Source: Nocardioides sp. WS12
Lineage (GTDB): Bacteria; Actinomycetota; Actinomycetes; Propionibacteriales; Nocardioidaceae
Assembly: GCF_014108865.1 (NCBI RefSeq)
Contig: NZ_CP053928.1
Span: 3,906,001 to 3,970,000 of the forward strand
Length of the DNA stretch: 64,000 bases
Reading direction: 5' to 3'
Part shown: one piece after another, positions 15,182 through 23,938 of the stretch
How positions within the stretch are numbered: position 1 is the stretch's first letter
Layout of the letters: every line of letters begins with the position of its first letter
The notes under the pieces: model-generated
Told to the model about the DNA's origin: nothing
Databases searched by the model: none
What the model saw: only the letters and a program-made list of their open reading frames with translations
Program-made: the position numbers and the translations under genes

Positions 15182-16451
15182 TCCGGGAAATCAGCACGGT
15201 GCCGATCTTCTTGCGACGACCGGACGGTTCCTCGGCCTCGAAGCGCAGGCCGTAGGCCTCGACGATGGAGCCGGGGATCGGCACCTTGCCCAGGTGCTTG
15301 GCGAGCAGGCCGCCGACCGAGTCGACGTCCTCCTCCTCGATGTGGAAGCCGAAGATCTCGTCGAGGTCGTCGACCGGGTAGCGCGACGAGACGCGGACGA
15401 CTCCGTCGCCGGACCCGGTGAGGTGCTCGACCTCGATCTCGGCTTCGTCGTACTCGTCGGTGATCTCGCCGACGATCTCCTCGAGCAGGTCCTCGATGGT
15501 GATCAGGCCGGCCGTGCCGCCGTACTCGTCGACGACGACAGCGACGTGCTGGTGGCGGACCTGCATCTCGCGCAGCAGGTCGTCGACCGGCTTCGACTCG
15601 GGCACCCACAGCGCCGGGCGCATGATCTCCTCGACCCGCTGCGTCAGTTCGACGTCAGGCGCCTCGAAGTCACGGCGGACGACGTCCTTGAGATAGGCGA
15701 TGCCGCGGACGTCATCCAGGTTCTCGCCGATGACAGGCACGCGGGAGTAGCCGGTGCGCAGGAACAGCGACATCGTCTGGCGCAGGTTCTTGTACGACTC
15801 GATGTAGACCACGTCGCCGCGCGGCACCATCACCTCGCGCACGGTCGTGTCGCCGAACTCGAAGACGGAATGGATCATCCGCCGTTCCTCGGCCTCGATC
15901 AGCTCGGAGGCCTCGGCGATGTCGACCATCTCGCGCAGTTCGGTCTCCGTCGAGAACGGACCCTCGCTGAAGCCACGACCAGGCGTGATCGCGTTGCCGA
16001 CCAGGATCAGCAGCTTGGGCAGCGGCCCCAGCACGGTGGTCAGGGCCGAGAGCGGCCACGACGACCAGATGGCGACGGTCTCGGCGTGCTGCCGGCCAAC
16101 CGTGCGCGGAGCGACGCCGATGACCACGAAGGTCACCACCAGCATCACGCCGAGCGCGAGCCCGGCGCGCGCCCACCACGACGCATCCAGTCGCTCGTCG
16201 ATGTAGAGCGTGACGAGGACGACGGCCGCGATCTCGCACAACAACTGCAACAACAGCGCCGTGTTGAGGTGCTGCGGCGCGTCATCGAGTACGGCGACCA
16301 GGCGCCGCGCACCGCTGCGACCGTCCTGCAGCATCTCCTGCGCGCGAGCGCGCGAGAACCCTGCGAGGGCCGCATCCGCTGCCGCGAAGAGACCCGCCAG
16401 CACCACCAGGACCGCCGCTACGAGGAGCGGCCACAGACTGCCGGCGATCAT
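15150..16451 (-). CDS. corC: Hemolysin-family CNNM/CorC transporter (DUF21-CBS-CorC_HlyC)
   Basis: A 433-residue membrane protein of the CNNM/CorC (HCC) family, implicated in Mg2+/Co2+ efflux. The N-terminal DUF21 region has about four membrane segments over the first 150 residues. A CBS pair follows, around REVMVPRGDVVYIE and RVEEIMRPALWVPE (roughly residues 205-330), then a CorC_HlyC domain with VDEYGGTAGLITIEDLLEEIVGEI between them. It lies 4 nt downstream of ybeY, in the conserved phoH-ybeY-corC order. The cytidine-deaminase-like gene that normally follows is 8 kb away because of inserted genes. Confidence 0.92.
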   Translation of the reverse strand: MIAGSLWPLLVAAVLVVLAGLFAAADAALAGFSRARAQEMLQDGRSGARRLVAVLDDAPQHLNTALLLQLLCEIAAVVLVTLYIDERLDASWWARAGLALGVMLVVTFVVIGVAPRTVGRQHAETVAIWSSWPLSALTTVLGPLPKLLILVGNAITPGRGFSEGPFSTETELREMVDIAEASELIEAEERRMIHSVFEFGDTTVREVMVPRGDVVYIESYKNLRQTMSLFLRTGYSRVPVIGENLDDVRGIAYLKDVVRRDFEAPDVELTQRVEEIMRPALWVPESKPVDDLLREMQVRHQHVAVVVDEYGGTAGLITIEDLLEEIVGEITDEYDEAEIEVEHLTGSGDGVVRVSSRYPVDDLDEIFGFHIEEEDVDSVGGLLAKHLGKVPIPGSIVEAYGLRFEAEEPSGRRKKIGTVLISRISTSSGPPGS

Positions 16452-16455
16452 CGGG

Positions 16456-16905
16456 TTACAGCGCGCGCCATTGGGCGAGCAACTGGTCCTGGAGCCCGAA
16501 CATCTCCTTGTGCTCGTCCGGCTCGGCGTGGTCGTAGCCGAGCAGGTGCAGGATCCCGTGCGTGGTGAGCAGTTCGAGCTCGGCGAGGGTGCCGTGGCCG
16601 GCCGTCGCGCCCTGGCGCTCGGCGATGGTCGGGCACAGGACCAGGTCGCCGAGCATGCCCTCTTCGGGCTCCTCGTTGACCAGTCCGGGCCGCAGTTCGT
16701 CCATCGGGAAGGCGAGCACGTCGGTCGGGCCCTCCTTCTCCATCCACTTCTCGTTGAGCTCGGCGATGGTGGCTTCGTCGACCGCCTTGATGCAGAGCTC
16801 AGCGAGCGGGTGCACGCGCATCTGGTCCATCACGAACCGGGCCAGCTTGGAGAAGTGCTTGACGTCGAGTCCGGAGCCGGACTCGTCGAGGATCTCGATG
16901 CTCAC
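16456..16905 (-). CDS. ybeY: Endoribonuclease YbeY (rRNA maturation factor)
   Basis: A 149-residue zinc-dependent endoribonuclease needed for 16S rRNA 3'-end maturation and ribosome quality control. The H-x3-H-x5-H zinc motif is complete: His116, His120 and His126 in HGILHLLGYDH. TDVLAFPMDE near 61-70 is the other conserved block. It starts with GTG, overlapping the phoH stop by 4 nt (GTGA), so translation is coupled. Length is normal for the family. Confidence 0.95.
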   Translation of the reverse strand: MSIEILDESGSGLDVKHFSKLARFVMDQMRVHPLAELCIKAVDEATIAELNEKWMEKEGPTDVLAFPMDELRPGLVNEEPEEGMLGDLVLCPTIAERQGATAGHGTLAELELLTTHGILHLLGYDHAEPDEHKEMFGLQDQLLAQWRAL

Positions 16906-17918
16906 TTGGTGAAGTGGCCCTTCTGCTGGGTGGTCGCGTCGAACTCCTCGTAGGCGGCGACGATCCGCGCCACGAGTTTGTGACGGACGACGTCGTGGCT
17001 GGTGAGCTTGACGAACGCGAGGTCCTCGACGCCGTCGAGGATGCCCTCGATGATCCGCAGCCCCGACGTGGTGCCGGACGGCAGGTCCACCTGGGTGACG
17101 TCACCGGTGACGACGATCTTCGAACCGAAGCCGAGGCGGGTCAGGAACATCTTCATCTGCTCGGGCGTGGTGTTCTGCGCCTCGTCGAGAATGATGAAGG
17201 AGTCGTTGAGCGAGCGGCCGCGCATGTAGGCCAGCGGCGCGACCTCGATCGTGCCGGCAGCCAGCAGCTTCGGGATCGAGTCGGGGTCGAGCATGTCGTG
17301 CAGGGCGTCGTAGAGCGGGCGCAGGTACGGGTCGATCTTCTCGCTCAGCGTGCCGGGGAGATAGCCGAGTCGCTCGCCGGCCTCGACCGCCGGGCGGGTC
17401 AGGATGATCCGGTTGACCTGCTTGGCCTGCAGCGCCTGCACGGCCTTGGCCATGGCCAGATAAGTCTTGCCCGTACCGGCCGGCCCGATACCGAACGTGA
17501 TCGTGTGCTGGTCGATGGTCTCGACGTAGCGCTTCTGGTTGAGCGTCTTGGGACGGATCGAACGGCCCCGGTTGCTCAAGATGTTGAGGGAGAGTACGTC
17601 GGCCGGTCGCTCGGACGTCGCGGTCTCGGCCCGCAGCATCGCCTCCACCCGCTCGACGACCTCGAGCGTGATGCCCTGGCCGGTGCGGAGGATCGCGACG
17701 AGTTCACCGATGACGCGATCGGCGAGGGTGACGTCCCGGGTCTCGCCGGCGAGGGTGATCCGGTTGCCGCGGACGTGGACCTCGACGTTGAGCCGCTTCT
17801 CGATCAGCCCGAGGTGCTCGTCACCCGGCCCGAACAGGGTGACCATGTCGATGCTGTTGGGCACCACGACGGTGTGCCGGATGGGCGCTGCGGACTCTGC
17901 GGAAGGGGAATCTGTCAT
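16902..17918 (-). CDS. phoH: PhoH-like ATPase
   Basis: A 338-residue PhoH-family P-loop ATPase/helicase-like protein, linked to RNA metabolism by its constant pairing with ybeY. An N-terminal KH-like segment (about 20-75) precedes Walker A GPAGTGKT (145-152) and Walker B FIILDEAQN. The C-terminus contains LGFGSKIVVTGDVTQVDLP. A Shine-Dalgarno GGAGGGG lies just before the ATG. It heads the phoH-ybeY-corC operon. Confidence 0.95.
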   Translation of the reverse strand: MTDSPSAESAAPIRHTVVVPNSIDMVTLFGPGDEHLGLIEKRLNVEVHVRGNRITLAGETRDVTLADRVIGELVAILRTGQGITLEVVERVEAMLRAETATSERPADVLSLNILSNRGRSIRPKTLNQKRYVETIDQHTITFGIGPAGTGKTYLAMAKAVQALQAKQVNRIILTRPAVEAGERLGYLPGTLSEKIDPYLRPLYDALHDMLDPDSIPKLLAAGTIEVAPLAYMRGRSLNDSFIILDEAQNTTPEQMKMFLTRLGFGSKIVVTGDVTQVDLPSGTTSGLRIIEGILDGVEDLAFVKLTSHDVVRHKLVARIVAAYEEFDATTQQKGHFTK

Positions 17919-17986
17919 GACCCCTCCATGCTACGGGAGCGCCTGCGCTCGGCCCACCCGGTTTGTGGGTACTGGCCAGGCGGTGG

Positions 17987-18334
17987 TCAGCCCGCCGACA
18001 TGGGCAGCGGTCCACCGGCGAGGACATGCGCGTGCGTGTGGAACACGGTCTGGCCCGCACCCGGTCCCGTGTTGAACACGAGGCGGTAGTCGTCGTACCC
18101 CTCGGCAGCAGCGATGGCGCGGGCAGTGAGGGCGATCTCGGCGAACACCGTTGCGTCACTCTCTGCCGTGGCCGCGGCGTTCGGAGCGTGGTCACGCGGG
18201 ACCACGAGCACGTGCAGCGGCGCCTGAGGATGGATGTCGCGGAAGGCGAAGGTGCGCTCGCCGTCGTGGACGATCTGGGCCGGGATGGCACCGGCGATGA
18301 TCTTGCAGAACAGGCAGTCGGGATCGGCAGTCAC
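17987..18334 (-). CDS. HIT family hydrolase (HinT-like)
   Basis: A 115-residue histidine-triad protein. It begins with a CLFCKIIAGAIPAQIVHDGE block and ends with the catalytic HTHAHVLAGG triad. The family hydrolyses nucleoside phosphoramidates and related nucleotide conjugates. The GTG at 18334 is chosen because it gives the usual HinT length and has TATCTT 7 nt upstream (18342-18347). The open frame extends far upstream to 18943, but that part is antisense to the sigma factor. It sits between rsmE/dnaJ/hrcA and phoH as in other actinobacteria, although a sigma-factor cluster has been inserted. Confidence 0.92.
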   Translation of the reverse strand: MTADPDCLFCKIIAGAIPAQIVHDGERTFAFRDIHPQAPLHVLVVPRDHAPNAAATAESDATVFAEIALTARAIAAAEGYDDYRLVFNTGPGAGQTVFHTHAHVLAGGPLPMSAG

Positions 18335-18484
18335 GAAGCCCAAGATAGACGCCTCAAGATTGTGGTCACGATCTCGTGTCAACCCGTCGGCGGTCTCGCG
18401 CGTGGAACTAGCGTGACCATCCATGCGGTGTTCGGCGCTTCGCCCTTCCCGACCCCCGGTACGGGTGTCGTGATGGAGCACGCG

Positions 18485-19012
18485 ATGAACGACTCGCTCG
18501 ATGCCGACACCGCCATCGAGCGCTTGTACGTCGACCACTGGGACCGTCTCGTCCGGCTGTCCGTGCTGCTGGTCCGCGACCGCGGCCAGGCCGAGGAGGT
18601 CGTGCAGGACGCGTTCATCGAGTTGCACCGGCGGTGGTCGCGGCTCGAGGACCCCGACAAGGCGCTGGCCTACCTGCGGCAGACGGTCGTCAACCGGTCC
18701 CGTTCGACGCTGCGCCACCGCGTCGTCGTACAACGTCACCTGGCGCGGCAGCACGGTGTCGACACCGCTCCCCCGGCCGACGAACCGGTGCTGGCCGCGA
18801 GCCGCCGCCAGGCCGTGCTCCACGCCCTTCAGCACCTGCCTCGGCGTCAGCGCGAGGTTCTCGCGCTGCGCTACTACCTCGACCTGTCCGAAGCGGAGAT
18901 CGCCGAGACCCTCGGGATCAGCAAGGGAGCCGTGAAGAGCCACGCGTCCCGCGGCGCTGCTGCGCTGCGACCACTGCTGGAGTCCCGCGACCTGAAGGAA
19001 GGCGAACGATGA
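18485..19012 (+). CDS. ECF RNA polymerase sigma factor, SigE family
   Basis: A 175-residue ECF sigma factor. The region 2 core contains LVRDRGQAEEVVQDAFIELHRRW. Region 4 contains LPRRQREVLALRYYLDLSEAEIAETLGISKGAVKSH, the -35 binding helix-turn-helix. The SAM/SigE-family subgroup is common in actinobacteria. The ATG at 18485 is preferred to the one at 18473 because GGAG lies 6 nt upstream. Its stop overlaps the start of the next gene (ATGA), which encodes a membrane protein in the position of an anti-sigma factor. Target promoters are not known. Confidence 0.9.
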   Translation: MNDSLDADTAIERLYVDHWDRLVRLSVLLVRDRGQAEEVVQDAFIELHRRWSRLEDPDKALAYLRQTVVNRSRSTLRHRVVVQRHLARQHGVDTAPPADEPVLAASRRQAVLHALQHLPRRQREVLALRYYLDLSEAEIAETLGISKGAVKSHASRGAAALRPLLESRDLKEGER

Positions 19013-19944
19013 ACGACCGCCCGACCGACCGGGACCTCAAGAACCTGTTCGAGGACACCGTCTCGGACGTCGTACCCGGTGACCGTCTGGGCGAGATCCG
19101 TCGTGCCACGGCACAGGGTGCCGCCCGCAAGCCGCGCCGCTGGGCCCTCGTCCTCGCCGCTGGTACGGCGACGGCAGCCGTCGTGGGAGCAGGAGCCGCC
19201 CTCAGCCAGTTCGGCCTGCCGAAGGGCGACGACGTCGCCGGCCCCGGTGATCAGCCGACGGCCGTGGCGGCGTACTTCCTCGGACAGACGCCCGACGGCG
19301 ACCGGCTCTACCGCGAGTTCCAGTCCGTCGAGGCAACCGAGGACGCCGCTTCCCGCACACTGGAGGCGGTCCGGCTCCTGGAATCCAGTGCCGGTGCGAA
19401 CGACCCCGACTACGCGACTGTGTGGCCGGACGACTCCTTCCTCGACGTTGCTCTCAACGACGACGGCATCCGGTTGACCATCAGCGACGAGGCGTCGAAC
19501 GACGCCGCCACGATGGGCACGAACGGCCTTCAGCAAGCCGTGTTCACTGCGCAGGCCGCGGTCGGCGAGACCCTCCCCGTCTCGTTCATGACCGCTGACC
19601 GCATGGTCCGCGACAGCGTGGCGCGCGACAACACCGTCCTCACGCCGGTCAACATCTCCGATCCTGCGGAAGGTCACTCGGTCAGCGGCGTTCTCACGAT
19701 GCGCGGGACGGTGCGGTCGCCCGGGACCAACGACGTCGACGACGTCCCCTGGTCACTCCGGTCCACGGACGGCGATCTCGCGCTCTCGGGCGTCGCCCCG
19801 GCCACGGGCACCACCTGGGAGACGACCGCCAACATCGACTCCCTCGCCCCCGGCCGTTACGTCCTCACCGTCAGCAACGCCCATCTCGACAGCGGCACGA
19901 CGACCGGCACGACGACCGACACGCGGACCGTCACGGTCCGCTGA
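19009..19944 (+). CDS. Putative anti-sigma-like membrane protein with GerMN/Gmad2 domains
   Basis: A 311-residue protein. Residues 1-45 are a cytoplasmic segment (DRDLKNLFEDTVSDVVPGDRLGEIRRAT), a pattern often seen in proteins encoded directly after SigE-family sigma genes. One membrane segment follows (about 47-66). The external part has a GerMN-like domain (about 80-205) and a C-terminal Gmad2 immunoglobulin-like domain with NISDPAEGHSVSGVLTMRG and LAPGRYVLTVSNA. Translational coupling with the sigma factor and the topology suggest that it senses an envelope signal and holds the sigma factor. That is inference; no ZAS motif is present. Confidence 0.72.
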   Translation: MNDRPTDRDLKNLFEDTVSDVVPGDRLGEIRRATAQGAARKPRRWALVLAAGTATAAVVGAGAALSQFGLPKGDDVAGPGDQPTAVAAYFLGQTPDGDRLYREFQSVEATEDAASRTLEAVRLLESSAGANDPDYATVWPDDSFLDVALNDDGIRLTISDEASNDAATMGTNGLQQAVFTAQAAVGETLPVSFMTADRMVRDSVARDNTVLTPVNISDPAEGHSVSGVLTMRGTVRSPGTNDVDDVPWSLRSTDGDLALSGVAPATGTTWETTANIDSLAPGRYVLTVSNAHLDSGTTTGTTTDTRTVTVR

Positions 19945-19975
19945 CCCACCGGCCACTCACGGAAGGATCGCTGTC

Positions 19976-20902
19976 ATGACCCACCCCGCTTCCCCCCGCC
20001 GTACCCTCGCCGCCCTGGCGGGCGCCGTGCTCAGCCTGGGTCTGCTCGTCGGTTGCGGCGACGACGCTCCCTCCGATGTCGACGACGCCAACGCGACCAC
20101 CAGTCCGGGCAGCCCGGGCACGCCGACGAGCGGTGCGACGGCGTCCGATCCGAGCACCGACGGATCCAGCGGCACCGCCGAACCGAAGGTGATCCCGGTC
20201 TACTACGTCGGCGACACCCCCCAAGGGGACCGCCTGTACCGCGAGTTCACGCAGTCCTCGGGCGTCGCACCGCTCGTCGCCGCCGGCGCCGCGGTCACCG
20301 AGGGCGACCCGGTCGACCCCGACTACCGCACGCCGTGGCCCAGCGGCCGTTTCGTGTCGATCACGCAGACCAGCACGGCGATCGTGGTCGAGGTGGCCGA
20401 GGAGAGCTGGCTCGAGGCCGGTTCGCTCGACACGGCCCTGGCCGAACTCGCCGTCCAACAGCTCGTCTACACGCTCCAGGGCACCATCGGGAAGCGGCTC
20501 CCCGTCACCGTCGAGTACGACGGCCGGCCGGCCGACACGCTGCTCGGCGTCAGCACAGCGGGCGGTCTCAAGGCAGCGCCGCAGCTCGACGTGCTCGCGT
20601 TCATGAACGTCACCGAACCCGCCGAAGGCACCACGGTGCCGGACTCGTTCACCGCGAACGGCCGCGCCAGCTCCTTCGAAGCCACCGTGGGGTGGACGAT
20701 CGAGGACTCGACCGGCACGGTGGTCCTCGAAGGATTCACGACCGCCGACGGCTGGATCGACAAGCTCTACCCGTGGACGACGAAGATCGACGTCAGCAGC
20801 CTGGACGCCGGCTCGTACACGTTCATCGCCCGCACCGATGATCCCTCGGGCGGTGAAGGCGGCGGCCCGACCGAGGACACGAAACGGATCATTGTCGAGT
20901 GA
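19976..20902 (+). CDS. GerMN-Gmad2 domain lipoprotein
   Basis: A 308-residue lipoprotein with a signal peptide ending in LVGC and a Thr/Ser/Gly-rich linker. A GerMN-like domain follows (YYVGDTPQGDRLYREF, closely matching YFLGQTPDGDRLYREF in the previous protein), then a Gmad2 domain (NVTEPAEGTTVPDSFTANG). It looks like a duplicate of the extracellular part of the preceding gene without the cytoplasmic domain. The two could act together at the envelope, for example with the lipoprotein as ligand-side partner. A good Shine-Dalgarno (GGAAGGA) precedes the ATG. These domains were named from spore germination proteins, but sporulation is not implied. Confidence 0.8.
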   Translation: MTHPASPRRTLAALAGAVLSLGLLVGCGDDAPSDVDDANATTSPGSPGTPTSGATASDPSTDGSSGTAEPKVIPVYYVGDTPQGDRLYREFTQSSGVAPLVAAGAAVTEGDPVDPDYRTPWPSGRFVSITQTSTAIVVEVAEESWLEAGSLDTALAELAVQQLVYTLQGTIGKRLPVTVEYDGRPADTLLGVSTAGGLKAAPQLDVLAFMNVTEPAEGTTVPDSFTANGRASSFEATVGWTIEDSTGTVVLEGFTTADGWIDKLYPWTTKIDVSSLDAGSYTFIARTDDPSGGEGGGPTEDTKRIIVE

Positions 20903-20915
20903 GGACGACCGACGC

Positions 20916-21968
20916 GTGAAGTTCAGCCGGAAGCGACTCAACCGCACCCTGTTGCTCCGCCAGCACCTGCTGGCCAGGGTGGACAGCACGCCGGCCGCGA
21001 TGGTCGAGCACCTGATCGGCCTGCAGGCGCAGGAGTCCCTGCCGCCGTACCTCTCCCTGGCGGCGCGGCTGACCGACGTCGACCCGCATGCGGTCAGCGG
21101 CGCGATCGAGGACCGCAGCCTGGCGCGTGTGCTCAGCCTGCGCGACACGGTCCATCTGCATGTCCCCGCCGATGCGCTGCGGTTGCCGGTCTGGGCCGCC
21201 CCCGTTCGCGAGCGCGAGATGAAACAGAGCCAGACGATCGGGTCGGCACGGACCGTCGATCGCGGCGCCTTCGCTGCGGCCATCCGCGAGGTGCTGGCCG
21301 ACGGCCCCCTTCCTCAGCGCGCCCTGGGCGCCGGCCTCGCCGAGCGCTTCCCCGCATTCACGTCGGGCCAACTGGGCCAGGTCGCACGCGTCGCCGAGGT
21401 GCTGGCGCAACTGCCACCGCGCGGCTGCTGGAAGCCCACCGGTTCGACCGCCGTGGCCTACGACTTCCTGGACCGCTGGCTCGATGCTCCGCTCGCCGAG
21501 CCCGACGTCCCTGACCTGATTCGGCGTTATCTCCGGGCCTTCGGCCCCGCGACGGCGGCCGATGTCACCACCTGGTCGGGCATCACGCGCCTGGTGCCGA
21601 TCGTCAAGGGCATGGACGACCTCGTGCAGCACGAGGACGAGAACGGCCGCACCCTCTACGACCTCGCCGATGCGCCGATCGCCGACGAGGACGCGCCCGC
21701 GCCGGTCCGCCTGCTCGGCACCTACGACAACGTGTGGCTCTCCCACGCATCGCGCGACCGGGTCACCGCACCCGAACGCCGCAACGCCTGGTTCGGCGTC
21801 AACGGCGCCCAGATGATGTCGTTGTACGTCGACGGGTGGCTCGAAGGCCTGTGGCGGATCGAGGACGACCGGATCGTCGTCGGGGAGGTCCTGCGGCCGC
21901 TGACGAAGACCGAAAAGGCCGAACTGGACGAGGAGATCGCCCGGACCGAGGCCCTGCTGGCGCGCTGA
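20916..21968 (+). CDS. Winged helix DNA-binding domain-containing protein (HTH_42)
   Basis: A 350-residue protein of the HTH_42 family (YcaQ/AlkX relatives). In that family several tandem winged-helix folds form a DNA-repair glycosylase-like or DNA-binding protein. Signatures are LLLRQHLLAR and MVEHLIGLQAQESLPPYLSLAAR at the N-terminus, RDTVHLHVPADALRL, and YLRAFGPATAADVTTWSG in the middle. E. coli YcaQ unhooks interstrand crosslinks; its catalytic QxQ/QxD motif is not evident here, so I call only the fold. The GTG start is preceded by a GAGG-like site. Confidence 0.78.
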   Translation: MKFSRKRLNRTLLLRQHLLARVDSTPAAMVEHLIGLQAQESLPPYLSLAARLTDVDPHAVSGAIEDRSLARVLSLRDTVHLHVPADALRLPVWAAPVREREMKQSQTIGSARTVDRGAFAAAIREVLADGPLPQRALGAGLAERFPAFTSGQLGQVARVAEVLAQLPPRGCWKPTGSTAVAYDFLDRWLDAPLAEPDVPDLIRRYLRAFGPATAADVTTWSGITRLVPIVKGMDDLVQHEDENGRTLYDLADAPIADEDAPAPVRLLGTYDNVWLSHASRDRVTAPERRNAWFGVNGAQMMSLYVDGWLEGLWRIEDDRIVVGEVLRPLTKTEKAELDEEIARTEALLAR

Positions 21969-21973
21969 GCGCG

Positions 21974-22717
21974 CTAGCCGCCCCAGCGTGGCGTGCGCGC
22001 GAGCAACGCCGACACCGCAGCCAGGCCGGCCGTGGAGGTCCGGAGCACTTCGGCGCCCAGACCCACGGCCACGGCACCCGCGTTGACGAAGCGGGCCACC
22101 TCGTCGTCGGTGAGCCCACCCTCGGGTCCGACCACGACCAGGATGTCGCCGTCACGCGGCAGGGCCAGCGCGGACAACGGCTCGGTGGCTTCTTCATGGA
22201 GCACGACAGCCACGTCGACACCCTCGATCAGGCCCGCCACGTCGTCGGTCGTGGCCAGGGGGTCGACGTCGGGATGCCAGGCGCGACGCGCCTGCTTCGC
22301 CGCTTCGCGCGCCGTCGCCTGCCACTTGGCGTGCGACTTCGCGGCGCGCTCGCCCTTCCAGACAGCGACGCTGCGCGACGCGGCCCACGGCACGATCCGG
22401 GCAACGCCGATCTCGGTCAGCACCTCGACGGCGAGCTCGCCACGCTCACCCTTGGGCAGGGCTTGCACGACGGTGAAGCGCGGCGACGGCTCGGGGAGTT
22501 CCGCGACGTCGCGGACCAGCACGGAGAACTCCCGCTTCGCGGTCGCGCTGACGTCACCGGTGGCCACCCGACCGACACCGTCGGACAGTTGGAGCGGCTC
22601 CCCCACCCGCAGTCGTCGTACGACGACAGCGTGGTGGGCTTCGTCACCCTCGACCGTCACGGTCGCTCCGGCAGTGACGCCGGCCAGCGAGGCGACGAGG
22701 TGCTGCGGAAGCGTCAT
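21974..22717 (-). CDS. rsmE: 16S rRNA (uracil-1498-N3)-methyltransferase RsmE
   Basis: A 247-residue SPOUT-class methyltransferase that uses SAM to methylate U1498 in 16S rRNA. The N-terminal PUA-like part (HHAVVVRRLRVGEPLQLSDG) and the C-terminal knot (DILVVVGPEGGLTDDEVARFVNAG, then GAEVLRTSTAGLAAVSAL) are typical. It is the last gene of the hrcA-dnaJ-rsmE operon, 12 nt after dnaJ. Length fits the family. Confidence 0.95.
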   Translation of the reverse strand: MTLPQHLVASLAGVTAGATVTVEGDEAHHAVVVRRLRVGEPLQLSDGVGRVATGDVSATAKREFSVLVRDVAELPEPSPRFTVVQALPKGERGELAVEVLTEIGVARIVPWAASRSVAVWKGERAAKSHAKWQATAREAAKQARRAWHPDVDPLATTDDVAGLIEGVDVAVVLHEEATEPLSALALPRDGDILVVVGPEGGLTDDEVARFVNAGAVAVGLGAEVLRTSTAGLAAVSALLARTPRWGG

Positions 22718-22729
22718 TGAACGACCAGG

Positions 22730-23902
22730 TCAGTGCGCGGTGAACGCGTCGCGAAGTCGGCCGAACATCGACTTGTGGGTCGGTCGCACGTCACCGGTCG
22801 GCTGCTCCTCGCCCCGGATGGCCGCCAGTTCGCGCAGCAACTCCTCCTGCCGCGCATCGAGGCGACCGGGGGTCTCGACCGCGATCGAGACGACGAGGTC
22901 GCCCCGGCCACCGCGCAGACCGGGCACACCGCGACCACGCAACAGCACCTGGTGGCCGGACTGGGTGCCGGCCGGGATCGGCAGGTCGAAGCTGGTCTCG
23001 ACACCGGAGTCCTCGTCCTGCTCGAGGTCGGCCTCGAGGGTCGGGAGCGCGATGGTGGTGCCCAGGGCCGCTGCGGTCATCGGGACCGACACGGTGCAGT
23101 GCAGGTCGTTGCCGTTGCGCTCGAACGTGGCGTGCGGCGCGACGTGGATCTCGACGTAGAGGTCTCCGGCGGGACCGCCGCCCGGGCCGACCTCGCCCTG
23201 CTCGGTGAGCTGGACGCGGGTACCGGTGTCGACGCCCGCGGGGATCTTCACCGTCAGGCTGCGACGCGACCGGATCCGACCGTCGCCCGCGCAGTCGCGG
23301 CAGGGGTCGGCGATGACGGAGCCGAAGCCGCGGCACGCGGCACAGGGGCGCAGGGTCCGGATCTCGCCGAGGAACGAGCGCTGCACGTGCGCGACCTCGC
23401 CGACGCCGCGACAGGTCTCGCAGGGCACCGGCTGGGTGCCCGGAGCCGCACCGGCGCCGCTGCACGTCGTACAGCGGATGGCGGTGTCGACCTTGAGCTC
23501 ACGCGAGACGCCGAAGGCGGCCTCCGCGAGCTCGATCTCGATCCGGATGAGGGCGTCCTGCCCACGGCGCACACGGGGGCGCGGGCCGCGGCCGCCACCC
23601 TGGCCGCCACCGCCCTGGCCGCCGAAGAAGGCGTCCATGATGTCGGTGAAGGAGAACCCGGCACCCTGACCGCCGCCGAAGCCGCCGCTGAACGGGTCGC
23701 CGCCGCGGTCGTACGCCGCGCGCTTCTGTGGGTCGGACAGGACTTCGTAGGCCGCAGTGACCAGCTTGAACTGCTCCTGGCTCTCCGGGTCCGGGTTGAC
23801 GTCCGGGTGGAGCTGCCGGGCCAGGCGCCGGTAGGCCTTCTTCAGGGTGTCGGCGTCCGCGTCGCGGGCAACACCCAGCAGTTCGTAGAGGTCCGTGCTC
23901 AC
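22730..23902 (-). CDS. dnaJ: Chaperone protein DnaJ
   Basis: A 390-residue type I J-protein that stimulates DnaK. It has a J domain with HPD at 32-34, a Gly-rich region about 65-110, and a zinc domain with four CxxCxGxG repeats (CTTCSGAG, CETCRGVG, CAACRGFG, CRDCAGDG). The C-terminal substrate-binding domains follow. The GTG start has GGAG upstream. It lies 36 nt after hrcA and, like DnaJ2 of other actinobacteria, is predicted to be under CIRCE/HrcA heat-shock control. Confidence 0.95.
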   Translation of the reverse strand: MSTDLYELLGVARDADADTLKKAYRRLARQLHPDVNPDPESQEQFKLVTAAYEVLSDPQKRAAYDRGGDPFSGGFGGGQGAGFSFTDIMDAFFGGQGGGGQGGGRGPRPRVRRGQDALIRIEIELAEAAFGVSRELKVDTAIRCTTCSGAGAAPGTQPVPCETCRGVGEVAHVQRSFLGEIRTLRPCAACRGFGSVIADPCRDCAGDGRIRSRRSLTVKIPAGVDTGTRVQLTEQGEVGPGGGPAGDLYVEIHVAPHATFERNGNDLHCTVSVPMTAAALGTTIALPTLEADLEQDEDSGVETSFDLPIPAGTQSGHQVLLRGRGVPGLRGGRGDLVVSIAVETPGRLDARQEELLRELAAIRGEEQPTGDVRPTHKSMFGRLRDAFTAH

Positions 23903-23938
23903 TTCTTCTCCATCATTCCTGAGGCGCCGGGAGCGCCA

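Noticed and set aside
15294..16568. 424-residue plus-strand frame over corC and ybeY
   Set aside because: Mirror frame; no homology-like motif and no start signal.
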